DNA of 64,000 nt from Lonepinella koalarum (GCF_004565475.1 NZ_SRHX01000001.1:1-64000), one strand, 5' to 3'; positions 37,180-47,149 are shown, counted from the first letter of the stretch. Translations and numbers: made by a program. Notes: a model not told the origin generated them from the letters alone.

Positions 37180-38427
37180 ATGGATTTCTTTCAATATCAG
37201 AACAATAAACTTTTTGCTGAAGCATTGCCAGTAAGTCAGTTAGCACAGCAATTTGGTACGCCGCTTTATGTCTATTCTAAAGCCACTTTGGAGCGTCATT
37301 GGTATGCTTTTGATAAGGCTTTTGGAGATCATCCGCATCTGATTTGCTTTGCGGTAAAAGCAAATTCAAACATTGCTGTATTGCAAACCATGGCAAGATT
37401 GGGGTCGGGGTTTGATATTGTGTCGCAAGGGGAATTGGAGCGTGTGCTGAAAGCGGGCGGTGATCCTGCGAAAGTGGTATTTTCTGGTGTTGCGAAAACA
37501 GAAAGAGAAATTGCTCGTGCGTTGGAAGTCGGGATTCGTTGTTTTAATGTAGAAAGCCTGCCTGAACTCTATCGGATTAATGACGTTGCAGGTAAAATGG
37601 CGAAAATTGCACCGATTTCGTTACGTGTTAATCCTGATGTAGATGCACATACGCACCCTTATATTTCTACTGGATTGAAAGAAAATAAATTTGGTGTGAG
37701 CGTGGAACAGGCTCGAGATGTCTATTGCCAAGCGAGTCAATTAGCCCATATTCAAATTGTTGGAATGGATTGTCATATCGGTTCACAACTCACTGAATTA
37801 CAACCATTTTTAGATGCTGCCGATCGTTTAATTCATTTAATGAAACAATTAAATGCAGACGGTATTCAGCTTAAACACTTAGATTTAGGTGGTGGTCTAG
37901 GTGTGCCTTATACTAACGAAACACCGCCACATCCGACTGAATATGCCAAAGCATTACTTGAAAAATTGCAACAATTTGATTTAGAAATTATCCTTGAACC
38001 AGGGCGTGCAATCACAGCGAATGCGGGGATTTTAGTGACTAAAGTAGAATATATTAAAACCAACGAAAGCCGAAACTTTGCGATTGTTGATGCAGGTATG
38101 AACGATATGATTCGCCCTGCTTTGTATCAGGCTTATATGAATATTATTGAAGCGGATCGCAGTTTGGCACGTGAAAAAGCCGTTTATGATGTTGTTGGTC
38201 CCGTGTGTGAAACCTCAGATTTTCTTGGAAAACAACGTGAATTGGCGATAGCACAAGGCGACTATTTGGTGCAACGTTCCGCTGGTGCTTATGGGGCGAC
38301 CATGAGTTCAAATTATAATTCTCGACCACGTACCGCAGAAATCATAGTAGATGGTGATCAGGCTCATTTGATTCGGCAGCGTGAGAGCTATGAGAATTTA
38401 TGGCAATTAGAACGTTTATTGCCGTAA
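37180..38427 (+). CDS. lysA: Diaminopimelate decarboxylase LysA
   Basis: LysA decarboxylates meso-diaminopimelate to L-lysine, the last lysine step. The 415-aa alanine-racemase-fold enzyme binds PLP on K60 (FAVKANSN). The glycine loop GGGLGVPY lies near 237, LEPGRAI near 272, and the active-site Cys in GPVCETSDFLG near 345. It lies 9 bases after lptM and 39 bases before the GST gene, so these may form a single transcript. No lysine riboswitch is visible upstream. Confidence 0.96.
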   Translation: MDFFQYQNNKLFAEALPVSQLAQQFGTPLYVYSKATLERHWYAFDKAFGDHPHLICFAVKANSNIAVLQTMARLGSGFDIVSQGELERVLKAGGDPAKVVFSGVAKTEREIARALEVGIRCFNVESLPELYRINDVAGKMAKIAPISLRVNPDVDAHTHPYISTGLKENKFGVSVEQARDVYCQASQLAHIQIVGMDCHIGSQLTELQPFLDAADRLIHLMKQLNADGIQLKHLDLGGGLGVPYTNETPPHPTEYAKALLEKLQQFDLEIILEPGRAITANAGILVTKVEYIKTNESRNFAIVDAGMNDMIRPALYQAYMNIIEADRSLAREKAVYDVVGPVCETSDFLGKQRELAIAQGDYLVQRSAGAYGATMSSNYNSRPRTAEIIVDGDQAHLIRQRESYENLWQLERLLP

Positions 38428-38466
38428 ATAATGATAAAAAAGTAGAGATAAAAAGGAGAAATTGAT

Positions 38467-39084
38467 ATGAAATTATATTATTTAAAAGGCTCTTGTTCTA
38501 CCGTGCCACATATTGCGTTAGAGTGGATTGGACAGCCTTACGAAGCGGTCGAAATGAGTCGGGAAGCTATTAAACAGGCGGATTATTTAGCGTTAAATCC
38601 ACAGGGTTCAGTGCCGTTATTAGTGGATGGCGATTTTGCCTTATCACAAAATGTTGCCATTCTAACTTATTTAGATAATTTATATCCAGATGCTAAAATA
38701 TTTGGCAGTAAAACGGTGCAAGATAAAGCGAAAGCAACTAAATGGCTGGCTTTTTGTAATGCGGATATTCACCCGATCTTTGGACGTATTTTTAATGTAC
38801 CTACCTATTTGCAAGGCAATGAAGAATTAATTAAACAATATCGCCAAGAATTGGCAGAGAGATTATTGCGTCTATATGCGATTGCCGATGAGTATTTAAG
38901 TCAACACCAATTTTTCGGCGAGCAAATTTCTGTTGCTGATGTGTATCTTTATATCACATTGCGTTGGAGCCAAGCCATTGGTTTGGATTATAGTCATTTA
39001 CACCATTTAACAGCTCATTATCAACGAGTAGGACAAAATGCTGGTGTGCAATCGGTGCTAAAACAACAAGGATTACCTGCCTAA
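38467..39084 (+). CDS. Beta-class glutathione S-transferase
   Basis: A cytosolic GST of 205 aa: thioredoxin-like domain (about 1-80) and all-helical domain (about 87-205). The beta-class catalytic Cys is C10 ([11 protein letters not shown]), and the GSH-contact NPQGSVPLL and the cis-Pro are at 53-61. A helical-domain motif ISVADVYLY (N-capping box) is present near 157. GGAGAA precedes the start. The stop overlaps the murB start by one base (TAATG), so murB is coupled to it. Confidence 0.88.
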   Translation: MKLYYLKGSCSTVPHIALEWIGQPYEAVEMSREAIKQADYLALNPQGSVPLLVDGDFALSQNVAILTYLDNLYPDAKIFGSKTVQDKAKATKWLAFCNADIHPIFGRIFNVPTYLQGNEELIKQYRQELAERLLRLYAIADEYLSQHQFFGEQISVADVYLYITLRWSQAIGLDYSHLHHLTAHYQRVGQNAGVQSVLKQQGLPA

Positions 39085-40109
39085 TGCAAAGTTTACGTCA
39101 TTATCATACCTTTGCCATTGATGTTCAGGCAAAAAATATTGTAGAAATCACCGCGGTTGAGCAATTTACGCAAGTTTGGTCAACGGCAAAAGCGGATAAT
39201 CAGCTTGTATTGTTGTTAGGTGAGGGGAGTAACGTCTTATTTGTGCAAGATTTTAACGGTACCGTATTAATCAATCGGTTAAACGGCATTGAACATAGAC
39301 AGGATAATGACTTTCACTATTTGCACGTTGCAGGGGGCGAAAATTGGCATCATTTAGTGCAATGGTCGCTATCACAAGGCATTCAGGGCTTAGAGAATTT
39401 AGCCTTAATTCCAGGCTGTGCGGGTTCTGCACCGATACAAAATATCGGAGCCTATGGTGTTGAATTTAAAGATATTTGCGATTATGTTGAGGTGTTAGAT
39501 TTAAACCAAGGCGAAGTATTTCGTTTAAGTCATGAAGACTGTGGTTTTGCTTATCGCCATTCAGTATTTAAACATCAATATGCAGAGGGTTTTGTGATCG
39601 TCGCTGTCGGGCTAAAATTAGCCAAAAACTGGCAACCTGTGTTGAAATATGGATCACTCGCCAATCTTGATGCGAATACGGTGACAGCTCAACAAGTTTT
39701 TGCTGAAGTCTGTACGATTCGCCAAGCGAAGTTACCTGATCCAAAGCAAATCGGGAATGCGGGGAGTTTCTTTAAAAATCCTGTGGTGACTGCTCGTCAA
39801 TTCCACGATTTACAAGCAGAATATCCCACTATTCCAAATTATCCACAAGCAGATGGCTTTGTTAAGCTGGCAGCAGGCTGGTTAATTGATCAATGCGGTT
39901 TAAAAGGCTATCAAATTGGTGGTGCGATGGTGCATCAACAACAGGCATTAGTGTTAGTGAATACGGGCAATGCGACCAGTTCTGATGTCATAGAATTAGC
40001 TCATCATGTGCGTCAAGCGGTAGCAGCGAAGTTTGATGTTTATCTTTCACCTGAAGTGCGTTTTATCGGTGAACATGGCGAGATAAATGCGGAAAATGTG
40101 ATTAGTTGA
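39084..40109 (+). CDS. murB: UDP-N-acetylenolpyruvoylglucosamine reductase MurB
   Basis: MurB reduces UDP-GlcNAc-enolpyruvate with NADPH via FAD to UDP-MurNAc in peptidoglycan synthesis. The 341-aa type I enzyme (E. coli 342) has the FAD-binding [10 protein letters not shown] (about 45-54) and [20 protein letters not shown]. The catalytic serine lies in [10 protein letters not shown] near 229 and the final glutamate in [11 protein letters not shown] near 325. The start overlaps the GST stop. It ends before a strong bidirectional terminator shared with hupA. Confidence 0.96.
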   Translation: MQSLRHYHTFAIDVQAKNIVEITAVEQFTQVWSTAKADNQLVLLLGEGSNVLFVQDFNGTVLINRLNGIEHRQDNDFHYLHVAGGENWHHLVQWSLSQGIQGLENLALIPGCAGSAPIQNIGAYGVEFKDICDYVEVLDLNQGEVFRLSHEDCGFAYRHSVFKHQYAEGFVIVAVGLKLAKNWQPVLKYGSLANLDANTVTAQQVFAEVCTIRQAKLPDPKQIGNAGSFFKNPVVTARQFHDLQAEYPTIPNYPQADGFVKLAAGWLIDQCGLKGYQIGGAMVHQQQALVLVNTGNATSSDVIELAHHVRQAVAAKFDVYLSPEVRFIGEHGEINAENVIS

Positions 40110-40113
40110 TAGA

Positions 40114-40147
40114 CTCCAAAACCCTGCCGTATAGCAGGGTTTTGGAG
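40114..40147. terminator. Bidirectional terminator between murB and hupA
   Basis: A perfect 14-bp stem (40114-40127 with 40134-40147) and a 6-base loop. The AAAA and TTTT inside the arms give U runs in both directions. Confidence 0.85.
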
Positions 40148-40164
40148 AAAGCATGCAATATCAA

Positions 40165-40440
40165 TTATGCGTTTACTTCGTCTTTTAACGCTTTACCTGC
40201 AACGAATGCAGGTACTTTTGATGCTTTAATTTGGATTTCTTCACCTGTTTGTGGGTTGCGACCTGTACGTGCTTTACGTTCGTTTACTTTAAATGTACCA
40301 AAACCAATTAATTGTACTGGATCGCCCGCTTTTAAACTGCCAGAAATTGCATTTAAAGTGGCTTCTAACGCTGCTTTTGCATCTTTTTTAGTTAAATTCG
40401 CTTCTGCTGCAATTGCATCGATTAAATCTGTTTTGTTCAT
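40165..40440 (-). CDS. hupA: DNA-binding protein HU
   Basis: A nucleoid protein that bends DNA as a dimer. The 91-aa protein has the N-terminal helices [20 protein letters not shown], the hinge [20 protein letters not shown], and the beta-arm with the intercalating proline region [10 protein letters not shown]. It is HU rather than IHF by the arm sequence and by its position near hemE and yjaG, as for E. coli hupA. It is probably monocistronic, with a strong terminator after it. Confidence 0.94.
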   Translation of the reverse strand: MNKTDLIDAIAAEANLTKKDAKAALEATLNAISGSLKAGDPVQLIGFGTFKVNERKARTGRNPQTGEEIQIKASKVPAFVAGKALKDEVNA

Positions 40441-40587
40441 AATTGAATACCTTATAATGTTTTATTAAATGTTGCGGTAAAGTTTCTGTTTACCAGATTT
40501 CAATAACTGTAAGCACAGTGCCGTATAGACTAAACAAAATTCGTTTGAAAGCAAGCACTATTTTGTAAATTTGCGGTAAAGATCACA

Positions 40588-41178
40588 TTATTGGGTAATT
40601 TCTATACCAATATTTGAGATTCCCGCACTACGAATCTCATTTTTTAGGTCTAAAATTAGATCCACATTGCGTTTCTCACATTCATTTAAGATACGGTAAA
40701 TTTGCCATTGCACATCTAATTCCTGCTCAATTTCCACCGCACTTTTCAGATCATTTTCCAATAATTCACGTTCTTGTTCGGTTTCTAACAAGGTTGCGAC
40801 CGTTTGTAAGGAAAGCTGACTTATTTTAATGGCCTGCTCTAAGGTTGAGCCAGCAATGATAGAATGCAATAATTCCCCCAAACTTTCCGCTGCATCCAAC
40901 GCGGGTACCACACCGAAAAAGTCGTAATCATTGACATCGGGAATAATGTCTTCTAATTTTTGCAACTGATGATCAAAATTAATTTTAGCATCTTTCACGG
41001 TTAAATATTCCCACACCAGATTTAAGATATTTTGGTAGGTTTTGGCTTGTTCTGGTTGTTCCGTCATTTGGCAGAACAACTTAAAGTTCGGATACATCCG
41101 TTCACATAAGCAAGCCATAAAGGTTAAATGTTGCCAACTTGCAAAATGTTCAAGGCGTTTATGAATAGGGTTTCGCAT
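40588..41178 (-). CDS. yjaG: YjaG family protein (DUF416)
   Basis: A cytosolic protein of 196 aa, mostly helical, function unknown. The start MRNPIHKRLEHFASWQHLTFMACLCERMYPNF (in parts) and YDFFGVVPALDAAESLGELLH are typical of DUF416. It starts 11 bases after the hemE stop and lies upstream of hupA, the E. coli order hemE-nfi-yjaG-hupA without nfi. Cotranscription with hemE is likely. Confidence 0.85.
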   Translation of the reverse strand: MRNPIHKRLEHFASWQHLTFMACLCERMYPNFKLFCQMTEQPEQAKTYQNILNLVWEYLTVKDAKINFDHQLQKLEDIIPDVNDYDFFGVVPALDAAESLGELLHSIIAGSTLEQAIKISQLSLQTVATLLETEQERELLENDLKSAVEIEQELDVQWQIYRILNECEKRNVDLILDLKNEIRSAGISNIGIEITQ

Positions 41179-41189
41179 AGCCGTTCCTT

Positions 41190-42254
41190 TTATTGATGAT
41201 AAGGTTTGGAATAGTGGTGAATGGCATCCACCAACACTTTTGGGCTTTCCACTGGCACATCTTGATGAATGCCATGCCCGAGATTAAATACATGTCCAGA
41301 GCCTGTGCCAAAGTCCGCCAAAATTGACCGCACTTCTTGTATGATGCGTTCAGGTGAAGCATATAACACTGATGGATCAATATTGCCTTGTAAGGCAACT
41401 TTATGCCCCACTAGAGCTTTCGCTTTAGCAATATCTACGGTCCAATCTGAACCAATAGCATCACAGCCTGTGTTCGCAATCTGTTCCAACCATAAGCCAC
41501 CACCTTTAGTGAATAAGGTCACCGGCACTTTACGTCCATCGTTTTCACGAATTAAACCATCAACAATTTTGTGCATATATTGCAAGGAAAAATCGACATA
41601 ATCACGATGTGCCAACACGCCTCCCCAAGTATCAAATATCATCACAGATTGAGCCCCTGCTTTGATTTGAGCATTGAGATATAAAATCACCGCATCAGCC
41701 ACTTTATCCAACAGTTGATGTAATAATTGCGGTTCGGAATACAGCATTTTTTTGATTTTAGTGAATGTTTTGCTTGAGCCACCTTCTACCATATAGGTCG
41801 CCAACGTCCACGGACTGCCTGAAAAACCAATTAATGGCACCTCGCCGTTGAGTTCCCGGCGAATGGTACGCACCGCATTCATCACATATTGTAATTCGAC
41901 TTCAGGATCAGGAATCGGCAAATTTTGCACCGCACTTTTGCTTTCTACTGGACGAGCAAATTTTGGTCCTTCACCCACACCAAAACTTAGCCCTAAGCCC
42001 ATCGCATCAGGAATGGTTAAAATATCAGAAAATAAAATAGCGGCATCTAACGCATAACGGCGCAGCGGTTGTAACGTGACTTCACAAGCTAAATCCGCAT
42101 GACGACAAAGCGACATAAAATCGCCCGCTTTCGCTCGAGTCGCTTTATATTCTGGCAAATATCGCCCAGCTTGTCGCATTAGCCAAACAGGGGTGTAATC
42201 GACAGGTTCACGCAATAAGGCTTTTAAATAGCGATCGTTTTTTAATGGTGGCAT
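41190..42254 (-). CDS. hemE: Uroporphyrinogen decarboxylase HemE
   Basis: HemE removes four carboxyl groups from uroporphyrinogen III to give coproporphyrinogen III. The 354-aa TIM barrel matches E. coli HemE. The conserved [13 protein letters not shown] (about 23-35) has the active-site arginines, the aspartate is in [12 protein letters not shown], and [17 protein letters not shown] and [12 protein letters not shown] are intact. The frame is open to 42449, but the upstream 65 codons have no family similarity and would overlap the divergent small gene; ATG 42254 gives [14 protein letters not shown]. Its Shine-Dalgarno is weak. Confidence 0.95.
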   Translation of the reverse strand: MPPLKNDRYLKALLREPVDYTPVWLMRQAGRYLPEYKATRAKAGDFMSLCRHADLACEVTLQPLRRYALDAAILFSDILTIPDAMGLGLSFGVGEGPKFARPVESKSAVQNLPIPDPEVELQYVMNAVRTIRRELNGEVPLIGFSGSPWTLATYMVEGGSSKTFTKIKKMLYSEPQLLHQLLDKVADAVILYLNAQIKAGAQSVMIFDTWGGVLAHRDYVDFSLQYMHKIVDGLIRENDGRKVPVTLFTKGGGLWLEQIANTGCDAIGSDWTVDIAKAKALVGHKVALQGNIDPSVLYASPERIIQEVRSILADFGTGSGHVFNLGHGIHQDVPVESPKVLVDAIHHYSKPYHQ

Positions 42255-42442
42255 AAAATTTTGTTGATAAATAAAAATAAAGTGTAGGAAGTGTATATGA
42301 GATAGATAGTGATTGCAAGATTCCAGTGAGTATATATCCATTGGCTTTTTTTGTGAGTTGAGTTCCAAAAATGAAATTTTATCATTTACCTTTTCTCCTG
42401 ATGGTTTAAGATAACTTTTAATATCATCACTGAGGAAAAAAT

Positions 42443-42697
42443 ATGTCAATTTTATCTAACTTAAATTTGTTTAAAGTGCCGATTGAGCAAGACACGCTAG
42501 ATGCTTGGGCTAAGATGGCTGAAGATATTGCGAAAGTTGCCATATTGGCTTTACCTGTGGTAGTATTGGGGCAAGGCGAAGCATCATTGAAAGTTTGGAG
42601 TAGTGTGGCTTTGCTTGTTGTTATTTATAGTTTTTTGTTGGGCGGAAGGCTCTTTCGGCAAAACAAATCTCGTTCATCAACAATACAGGAGAATTAA
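42443..42697 (+). CDS. Small two-helix membrane protein
   Basis: Not recognised with confidence. The 84-aa protein has an amphipathic N-terminal part (about 1-28) and two hydrophobic helices (about 29-48 and 54-68), ending in a basic and polar tail. GAGGAAAA lies just upstream of the ATG. A second, smaller membrane protein starts 3 bases after its stop. Divergent from hemE. The tight pairing suggests a functional unit. A toxin-antitoxin role is not supported by any recognised motif. Confidence 0.65.
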   Translation: MSILSNLNLFKVPIEQDTLDAWAKMAEDIAKVAILALPVVVLGQGEASLKVWSSVALLVVIYSFLLGGRLFRQNKSRSSTIQEN

Positions 42698-42700
42698 TCT

Positions 42701-42817
42701 ATGTGGTTAAGTATCGGTCTGACAATTCTTGCTTTTATGGGGATTGGTGTGTGTATTTTTGCTTATAGTTTGCTCAATAATGCTGAGCAACATAATAATA
42801 CTCACCAACCCAAATAA
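42701..42817 (+). CDS. Very small single-helix membrane protein
   Basis: ATG 42701 lies 9 bases after AGGAG and 3 bases after the previous stop. The 38-aa product (MWLSIGLTILAFMGIGVCIF then AYSLLNNAEQ) has one transmembrane helix (about 3-26) and a polar, Asn/His-rich tail. The coding spacing and ribosome binding site support it as the second gene of a two-gene unit. Function is unknown. Confidence 0.6.
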   Translation: MWLSIGLTILAFMGIGVCIFAYSLLNNAEQHNNTHQPK

Positions 42818-42839
42818 AAACCATTTTGTGGGTAACAAC

Positions 42840-43601
42840 CTATTCTGTTTTAGTTCTCACCCATAAATCTGCATACTTCACAAAAGTGGAATGAGCGGAT
42901 AACACCGCCAATAAAAATCCCTGTTTACCATCTAAAAATCCCGCTTTCAGTAAATACATTTTCACAAAGCAACCTACAGCATGCGTAACACCGTCCAAAA
43001 GACTGGCTGTTTTGCCCTGTGCCTGCCGTTGTTCCGCCCAGGCTTTGGCATAAGCAGCGGATTTTACTAAATAATGATGAATATTTTTATAGGTAAAATG
43101 AGCCAAATCGCCTGTTAATTTTTCGACCTTAGCACTACTTGGATAATGCACTCGTTCATGCACTAATTCATCACCATATTTTGCATAATCGGTTTTATAC
43201 AAACGTACTACATAATCAGGATACCAACCCGAATGACGGATTTCACGCCCGAAAACCGTGCTTAAACGGTTGAGTTGATACACTGTATTTTCGGTATTTT
43301 TTTGCACCGCAGTTTGAATAGATTGTGCTAATTCGGTAGTAACACGTTCATCGGCATCCAGCCATAATACATAATCACTGGTAACATATTGTTGAGCGAG
43401 CTGACGTTGTTTGCCAAAGCCTTGCCAATCCGTATGTTGATAAAATTTTGCCCCATAAGATTGAGCAATTTGTGCAGTATTATCAGTGCTACCGCTGTCT
43501 AAAATCACGATTTCATTTACCCAATCTTTGACGGTGTCTAAGCATTCCGCCAAATCTTGGCTTTCATTTTTCACAATCATTGCAACGGTGATGGTTGGCA
43601 T
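42840..43601 (-). CDS. lgtF: Family 2 glycosyltransferase of lipooligosaccharide (LgtF/WaaE-like)
   Basis: Probably the beta-glucosyltransferase that adds glucose to heptose I of the LOS inner core. The 253-aa GT-A protein has the nucleotide-binding [15 protein letters not shown] at the N-terminus, [10 protein letters not shown] (about 34-43), the metal-binding LWLDADER (about 83-90), and [11 protein letters not shown]. This pattern fits the WaaE/KdtX/LgtF branch of H. influenzae. A start at 43613 is possible; 43601 gives [13 protein letters not shown]. Acceptor specificity is inferred from family. Confidence 0.7.
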   Translation of the reverse strand: MPTITVAMIVKNESQDLAECLDTVKDWVNEIVILDSGSTDNTAQIAQSYGAKFYQHTDWQGFGKQRQLAQQYVTSDYVLWLDADERVTTELAQSIQTAVQKNTENTVYQLNRLSTVFGREIRHSGWYPDYVVRLYKTDYAKYGDELVHERVHYPSSAKVEKLTGDLAHFTYKNIHHYLVKSAAYAKAWAEQRQAQGKTASLLDGVTHAVGCFVKMYLLKAGFLDGKQGFLLAVLSAHSTFVKYADLWVRTKTE

Positions 43602-43723
43602 AGTGTTTCTCATTTTGTAGGATAAAATTTTTCATTATTCTAACCGCACTTTGTAGCAAAACCAACTAAATATCGCTATAATCAAATTGTTTATTCACAT
43701 TAATTGACAAAAGGAAGATTAAC

Positions 43724-44251
43724 ATGGGCTTAGAAAGTGTACCAGCAGGCAAAGAATTACCAGATGATATTTATGTCGTGATTGAAATCCCTGCTAATTC
43801 AGATCCAATTAAATACGAAGTTGATAAAGAAACCGGCACATTATTTGTTGACCGTTTTATGGCAACCGCAATGTTCTATCCAGCTAACTATGGTTATGTT
43901 AATAATACATTATCTTCTGACGGCGACCCTGTTGATGTATTAGTGCCAACCCCATATCCATTACAACCGGGTTCGGTGATTCGTTGCCGTCCAGTAGGTG
44001 TATTAAAAATGACTGATGAAGCGGGTGGTGATGCGAAAGTGGTCGCAGTTCCGCATACTAAATTAAGCAAAGAATACGATCACATTAAAGATGTAGGCGA
44101 TTTACCAGCCTTATTAAAAGCGCAAATTCAGCATTTCTTTGAAAGCTATAAAGCACTAGAAGCGGGTAAATGGGTAAAAGTGGAAGGCTGGGGCGATGTA
44201 AACGAAGCTCGTCAAGAAATTTTAGACTCATTTGAGCGTGCGAAAAAATAA
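43724..44251 (+). CDS. ppa: Inorganic pyrophosphatase (family I)
   Basis: A cytosolic Mg2+-dependent hexamer that hydrolyses PPi. The 175-aa enzyme (E. coli 176) has the active-site DGDPVDVL, with D66, D68 and D71, FYPANYGYV at 51-59, and the metal-binding DEAGGDAK near 97. AAAGGAAG precedes the start. It is followed by a terminator, so it is independent of loiP. Confidence 0.96.
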   Translation: MGLESVPAGKELPDDIYVVIEIPANSDPIKYEVDKETGTLFVDRFMATAMFYPANYGYVNNTLSSDGDPVDVLVPTPYPLQPGSVIRCRPVGVLKMTDEAGGDAKVVAVPHTKLSKEYDHIKDVGDLPALLKAQIQHFFESYKALEAGKWVKVEGWGDVNEARQEILDSFERAKK

Positions 44252-44258
44252 TTAGCTT

Positions 44259-44291
44259 ATTATGCCGTCTTATCTTGTTAAGGCGGTATTT
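44259..44291 (+). terminator. ppa terminator
   Basis: TGCCGTCTTA and TAAGGCGGTA form a stem with two G-U pairs, followed by T7. Confidence 0.75.
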
Positions 44292-44315
44292 TTTTGCCAA
44301 ATTAGGGAAAATCAC

Positions 44316-45077
44316 ATGTTGAAACGCCAAAAGAAAATCGTTGCGACCTGTTGTGCGGTTGCGGTTTTAGTGAGCTGTGCAACCAGTACGGAAATAAACC
44401 AACAATCTGAAAGTCAGTATGCTCAAGTTTTAGCACAAGCTAGACAGAAAGGCATATTAGATACCAGTTCTACTACATCAAAACGGGTACACAAAATCTT
44501 TCACGTAATGCAGCCTTATGCTGAACAAGAAAATAATACGGGTACAAAATTTAACTGGCAAATTGCGGTGGTTAGAAGTAATGATCTGAATGCTTGGGCT
44601 ATGCCCGGTGGTAAAATGATGTTCTATACTGGGTTGGTGGATAAATTATCCTTAAGCGACGATGAAATTGCCACGGTAATGGGGCATGAAATGGCTCATG
44701 CATTAAAAGAACACGGCAAATCTTCACGTAATTTGGGTGTGTTCACCTCAGTACTCGGTGCCGCAGTAGAAATTGGCGCAGGGGCTGCTCTAGGAGTAGA
44801 TTTACAGGGGCTAGGTAGCGAAACAGTAGATTTGATTACGAATAAACCCTATTCTCGCAGCAATGAAACGGAAGCAGATGAAATCGGCTTAATGTTAATG
44901 GCAAAATCGGGTTATAACCCACAAGCCGCCCCAAAACTTTGGCAAAAAATGCAGGCACAAGGTGGCTCAAGTAAAGTCGCCAGTTTATTCTCAACTCACC
45001 CGAGTGATGCGGCTCGTCAAGCAAATTTACAACGTTTATTGCCTGAAGCAATGAAAGTTTATAATGCGAGAAAATAA
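44316..45077 (+). CDS. loiP: M48 metalloprotease lipoprotein, LoiP (YggG) family
   Basis: An outer-membrane-associated Zn protease. In E. coli, LoiP works with BepA in cell-envelope quality control and cleaves Phe-Phe bonds. The 253-aa protein has a signal peptide with lipobox LVSC near residue 23, the zinc motif HEMAH near 124, and the third ligand in ETEADEIGL near 182. The GGKMMFYTGL motif precedes HExxH. ATG 44316 is chosen over the open 44262 because it gives the signal peptide. It ends near a USS-pair terminator. Confidence 0.85.
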   Translation: MLKRQKKIVATCCAVAVLVSCATSTEINQQSESQYAQVLAQARQKGILDTSSTTSKRVHKIFHVMQPYAEQENNTGTKFNWQIAVVRSNDLNAWAMPGGKMMFYTGLVDKLSLSDDEIATVMGHEMAHALKEHGKSSRNLGVFTSVLGAAVEIGAGAALGVDLQGLGSETVDLITNKPYSRSNETEADEIGLMLMAKSGYNPQAAPKLWQKMQAQGGSSKVASLFSTHPSDAARQANLQRLLPEAMKVYNARK

Positions 45078-45089
45078 CCAAATGCCACT

Positions 45090-45117
45090 AAGTGCGGTAG
45101 AAATTACCGCACTTTTT
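45090..45117 (+). terminator. Paired uptake-signal terminator after loiP
   Basis: AAGTGCGGTA (45090-45099), loop GAAAT, TACCGCACTT (45105-45114), then TTT. The right arm contains the stop codon of the convergent glycosyltransferase. Confidence 0.85.
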
Positions 45118-45982
45118 GCTTAAAATAATAAATATTTTTATCTGGAAAAATCCAATCAATGAATTTCTTGAATTTAGCGTTAGTATTGCGTTGTTTCTTA
45201 CCTAAAGGTAATGCATTCCAGTCTTTTTCTGCTAATAATGCAATACAATCTTGTAGCGATAAGTTTTTTAATTGCGCATTCACAAAAAAATCTGCAATCA
45301 TATTATTCCATTCGGTTTTATTGCCCCAATAATGTCCGATAATGGTATTACAAGGCTGTAAAGGTTGATGCTGATTTAACGCTATAGAAAAAGAAAATTG
45401 TTCCACTAATTTACGTTCACAATTTGTAGCACACATTTCATCACAGAGTTGAATAGCAAGTGCGAGGATGGCTTGAGCCTTTTCTGCGGGTAAAGCAATC
45501 ACGCCAGCATTCCACATCGCACTATCAGGTTTAATGTCAATATTGGCAAAGGTTTTTCCTACTAAAGTGCGGTACATTTTTTGCCAAGTTCGATTGGATT
45601 GTTCGCTTAATGCCCCTTCTTTTAAGTGCATAAAGGTTTGCCCTTGATTAAGCTGGTGTTGCATTTCCGTTAATGGCATGGCTAAAAAAGTATCGCTATC
45701 CACATAGAGCAAATGTTGAGCGGGATACCGGTCTTGGACGGTTTGCAACGCCTTAATTTTTACTCGCCAAAAGAACTGATATTTTCCTTGCCATTGCTGT
45801 AAGATGGTTTGGTCAATTGTAACAAATTCAATACGATCGCCAAAAACACGGTAAAAATCCGGGCGATCGGTGATGACAATCACTTTTTCAATTTGCGGAT
45901 CTCGCAAAAAAGTTAAAATGGCAAAACAGGCTTGATAATGGTTTTCAAGCTGTTCGCCGAAAGTGAGTAAGGTTAAATTCAT
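45104..45982 (-). CDS. GT-A-type glycosyltransferase (LOS, unassigned)
   Basis: A 292-aa protein without signal peptide or membrane span. A Rossmann-like start (MNLTLLTFGEQLENHYQA), the metal-binding LLYVDSDTFLAMP near 93-105, and a conserved MWNAGVIALP suggest a GT8-like retaining transferase. The start at 45982 is 2 bases after the GT9 gene stop, so they are cotranscribed. Its last three codons and stop (AAAGTGCGGTAA) contain an uptake signal that is also an arm of the loiP terminator. The sugar is unknown. Confidence 0.7.
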   Translation of the reverse strand: MNLTLLTFGEQLENHYQACFAILTFLRDPQIEKVIVITDRPDFYRVFGDRIEFVTIDQTILQQWQGKYQFFWRVKIKALQTVQDRYPAQHLLYVDSDTFLAMPLTEMQHQLNQGQTFMHLKEGALSEQSNRTWQKMYRTLVGKTFANIDIKPDSAMWNAGVIALPAEKAQAILALAIQLCDEMCATNCERKLVEQFSFSIALNQHQPLQPCNTIIGHYWGNKTEWNNMIADFFVNAQLKNLSLQDCIALLAEKDWNALPLGKKQRNTNAKFKKFIDWIFPDKNIYYFKQKVR

Positions 45983-45984
45983 GT

Positions 45985-47049
45985 TTATATTATCCATTCT
46001 GGACTAATCTGTTCTGGTGAAATTTCATTGATATTATGTTGGTAGCGTACAATTTCAGTTCGATTTTGATTATTAGGGTGCCAATTTAGCCAATTTTGTT
46101 GACCTTGACTGTAAAAACCAATAATCGGTTTTTTTAGACCTGCTGCAATATGAATGGTGGCAGTATCAGGTGAAATTAACAAATCAGAATAGCGAATAAG
46201 TTCAATGGTATGAAATATACTTTTCGTGTTTTCATTAATAAAAATTTTTGCAAAAAAGGTATTATTCTCCATTGACCATTGACCATTGACCATTGCTATC
46301 AATTTTTTTAATTTTTCTGTTACTGTGGGATAGGTGAGTACGACTATTGGCAAGCTACTTTTTTTGGCTAAATATTCAAGTATTGCAACGATATGTTTGT
46401 CATCAAATTGGCGAGCCGACCCATTACCAAAAAAATTCAAGGTAATAAATCTTTCTAATTTATTTTTCTGGATAAAATCAATGGTTTCAGTATTAGCTAA
46501 CGGATTAAAGGGAATATCATATTGCGTATTAATATCAGTAAATCCTATTTTTTCTAACACTGTTTTATAAACGTCAGCAAAATGTAATTTAGGATCATCA
46601 ATATTGATATTAAAAAGTTGATAATTTTGTTTTAAATAACCGACATTGATTGAGGCTTTAATTAGGCGAATAAACAGTAAATCTCGGTTACGTAATAGTA
46701 CCGTAGGATCAATTAACACATCATAGTGAAATTTCCGCAAATTTAGACCGCACTTTATTCGATCCCAGATACTGCGTTTTTGCACAAAATGGAGTTGATC
46801 AATATAAGGATTATTCTCAAATAAATAGGCGTTATTTTTCGTACAGGTTACGCCAATATATAGCTCAGGATCCTGTTTTTTCAGTTCACGAAATACAAAA
46901 GAACTGACAATATAATCACCAATTTTTCCGTCTTGGCGGAGAAAGAGGATTTTTTTAATGGGTAAATTGGTTTGTGTATAATTTTTCTTATCTAACAGTA
47001 ATTTACCGAGCGAAAGGCGAACTCTTTGTAACAATTTTTTTAGTTTCAT
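45985..47049 (-). CDS. Family 9 glycosyltransferase (heptosyltransferase-like)
   Basis: A GT-B enzyme of LOS assembly, 354 aa. The N-terminal domain begins ILFLRQDGKIGDYIVSSF near 32-49, and the C-terminal nucleotide-binding part has ISPDTATIHIAAGLKKPIIG near 292-311, the GT9 signature. The coding region contains a 7-bp tandem repeat (CATTGAC on the plus strand, 3.7 copies, 46270-46295), translated as NGQWSM. Copy number change would shift the frame. ATG 47049 is chosen over 47061. The upstream region is divergent from another GT9 gene. Specificity (heptose or other) is not clear. Confidence 0.75.
   Translation of the reverse strand: MKLKKLLQRVRLSLGKLLLDKKNYTQTNLPIKKILFLRQDGKIGDYIVSSFVFRELKKQDPELYIGVTCTKNNAYLFENNPYIDQLHFVQKRSIWDRIKCGLNLRKFHYDVLIDPTVLLRNRDLLFIRLIKASINVGYLKQNYQLFNINIDDPKLHFADVYKTVLEKIGFTDINTQYDIPFNPLANTETIDFIQKNKLERFITLNFFGNGSARQFDDKHIVAILEYLAKKSSLPIVVLTYPTVTEKLKKLIAMVNGQWSMENNTFFAKIFINENTKSIFHTIELIRYSDLLISPDTATIHIAAGLKKPIIGFYSQGQQNWLNWHPNNQNRTEIVRYQHNINEISPEQISPEWII
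46270..46295. repeat. Heptanucleotide tandem repeat in a glycosyltransferase gene
   Basis: Three full CATTGAC units (46270-46290) and CATTG (46291-46295). A unit of seven bases is not a multiple of three. Confidence 0.85.
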
Positions 47050-47149
47050 TGGGCATATCAAACGTCTATTGGCTTGCTAGTCTGCCATATTATCATTAAT
47101 ATAGGCATTTGAGAATTTATTCAGTAGATAAATGATTTTTTGGGGTGCT

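Noticed and set aside
42255-42449. Upstream extension of hemE
   Set aside because: No family similarity in the extra 65 codons and overlap with the divergent small gene.
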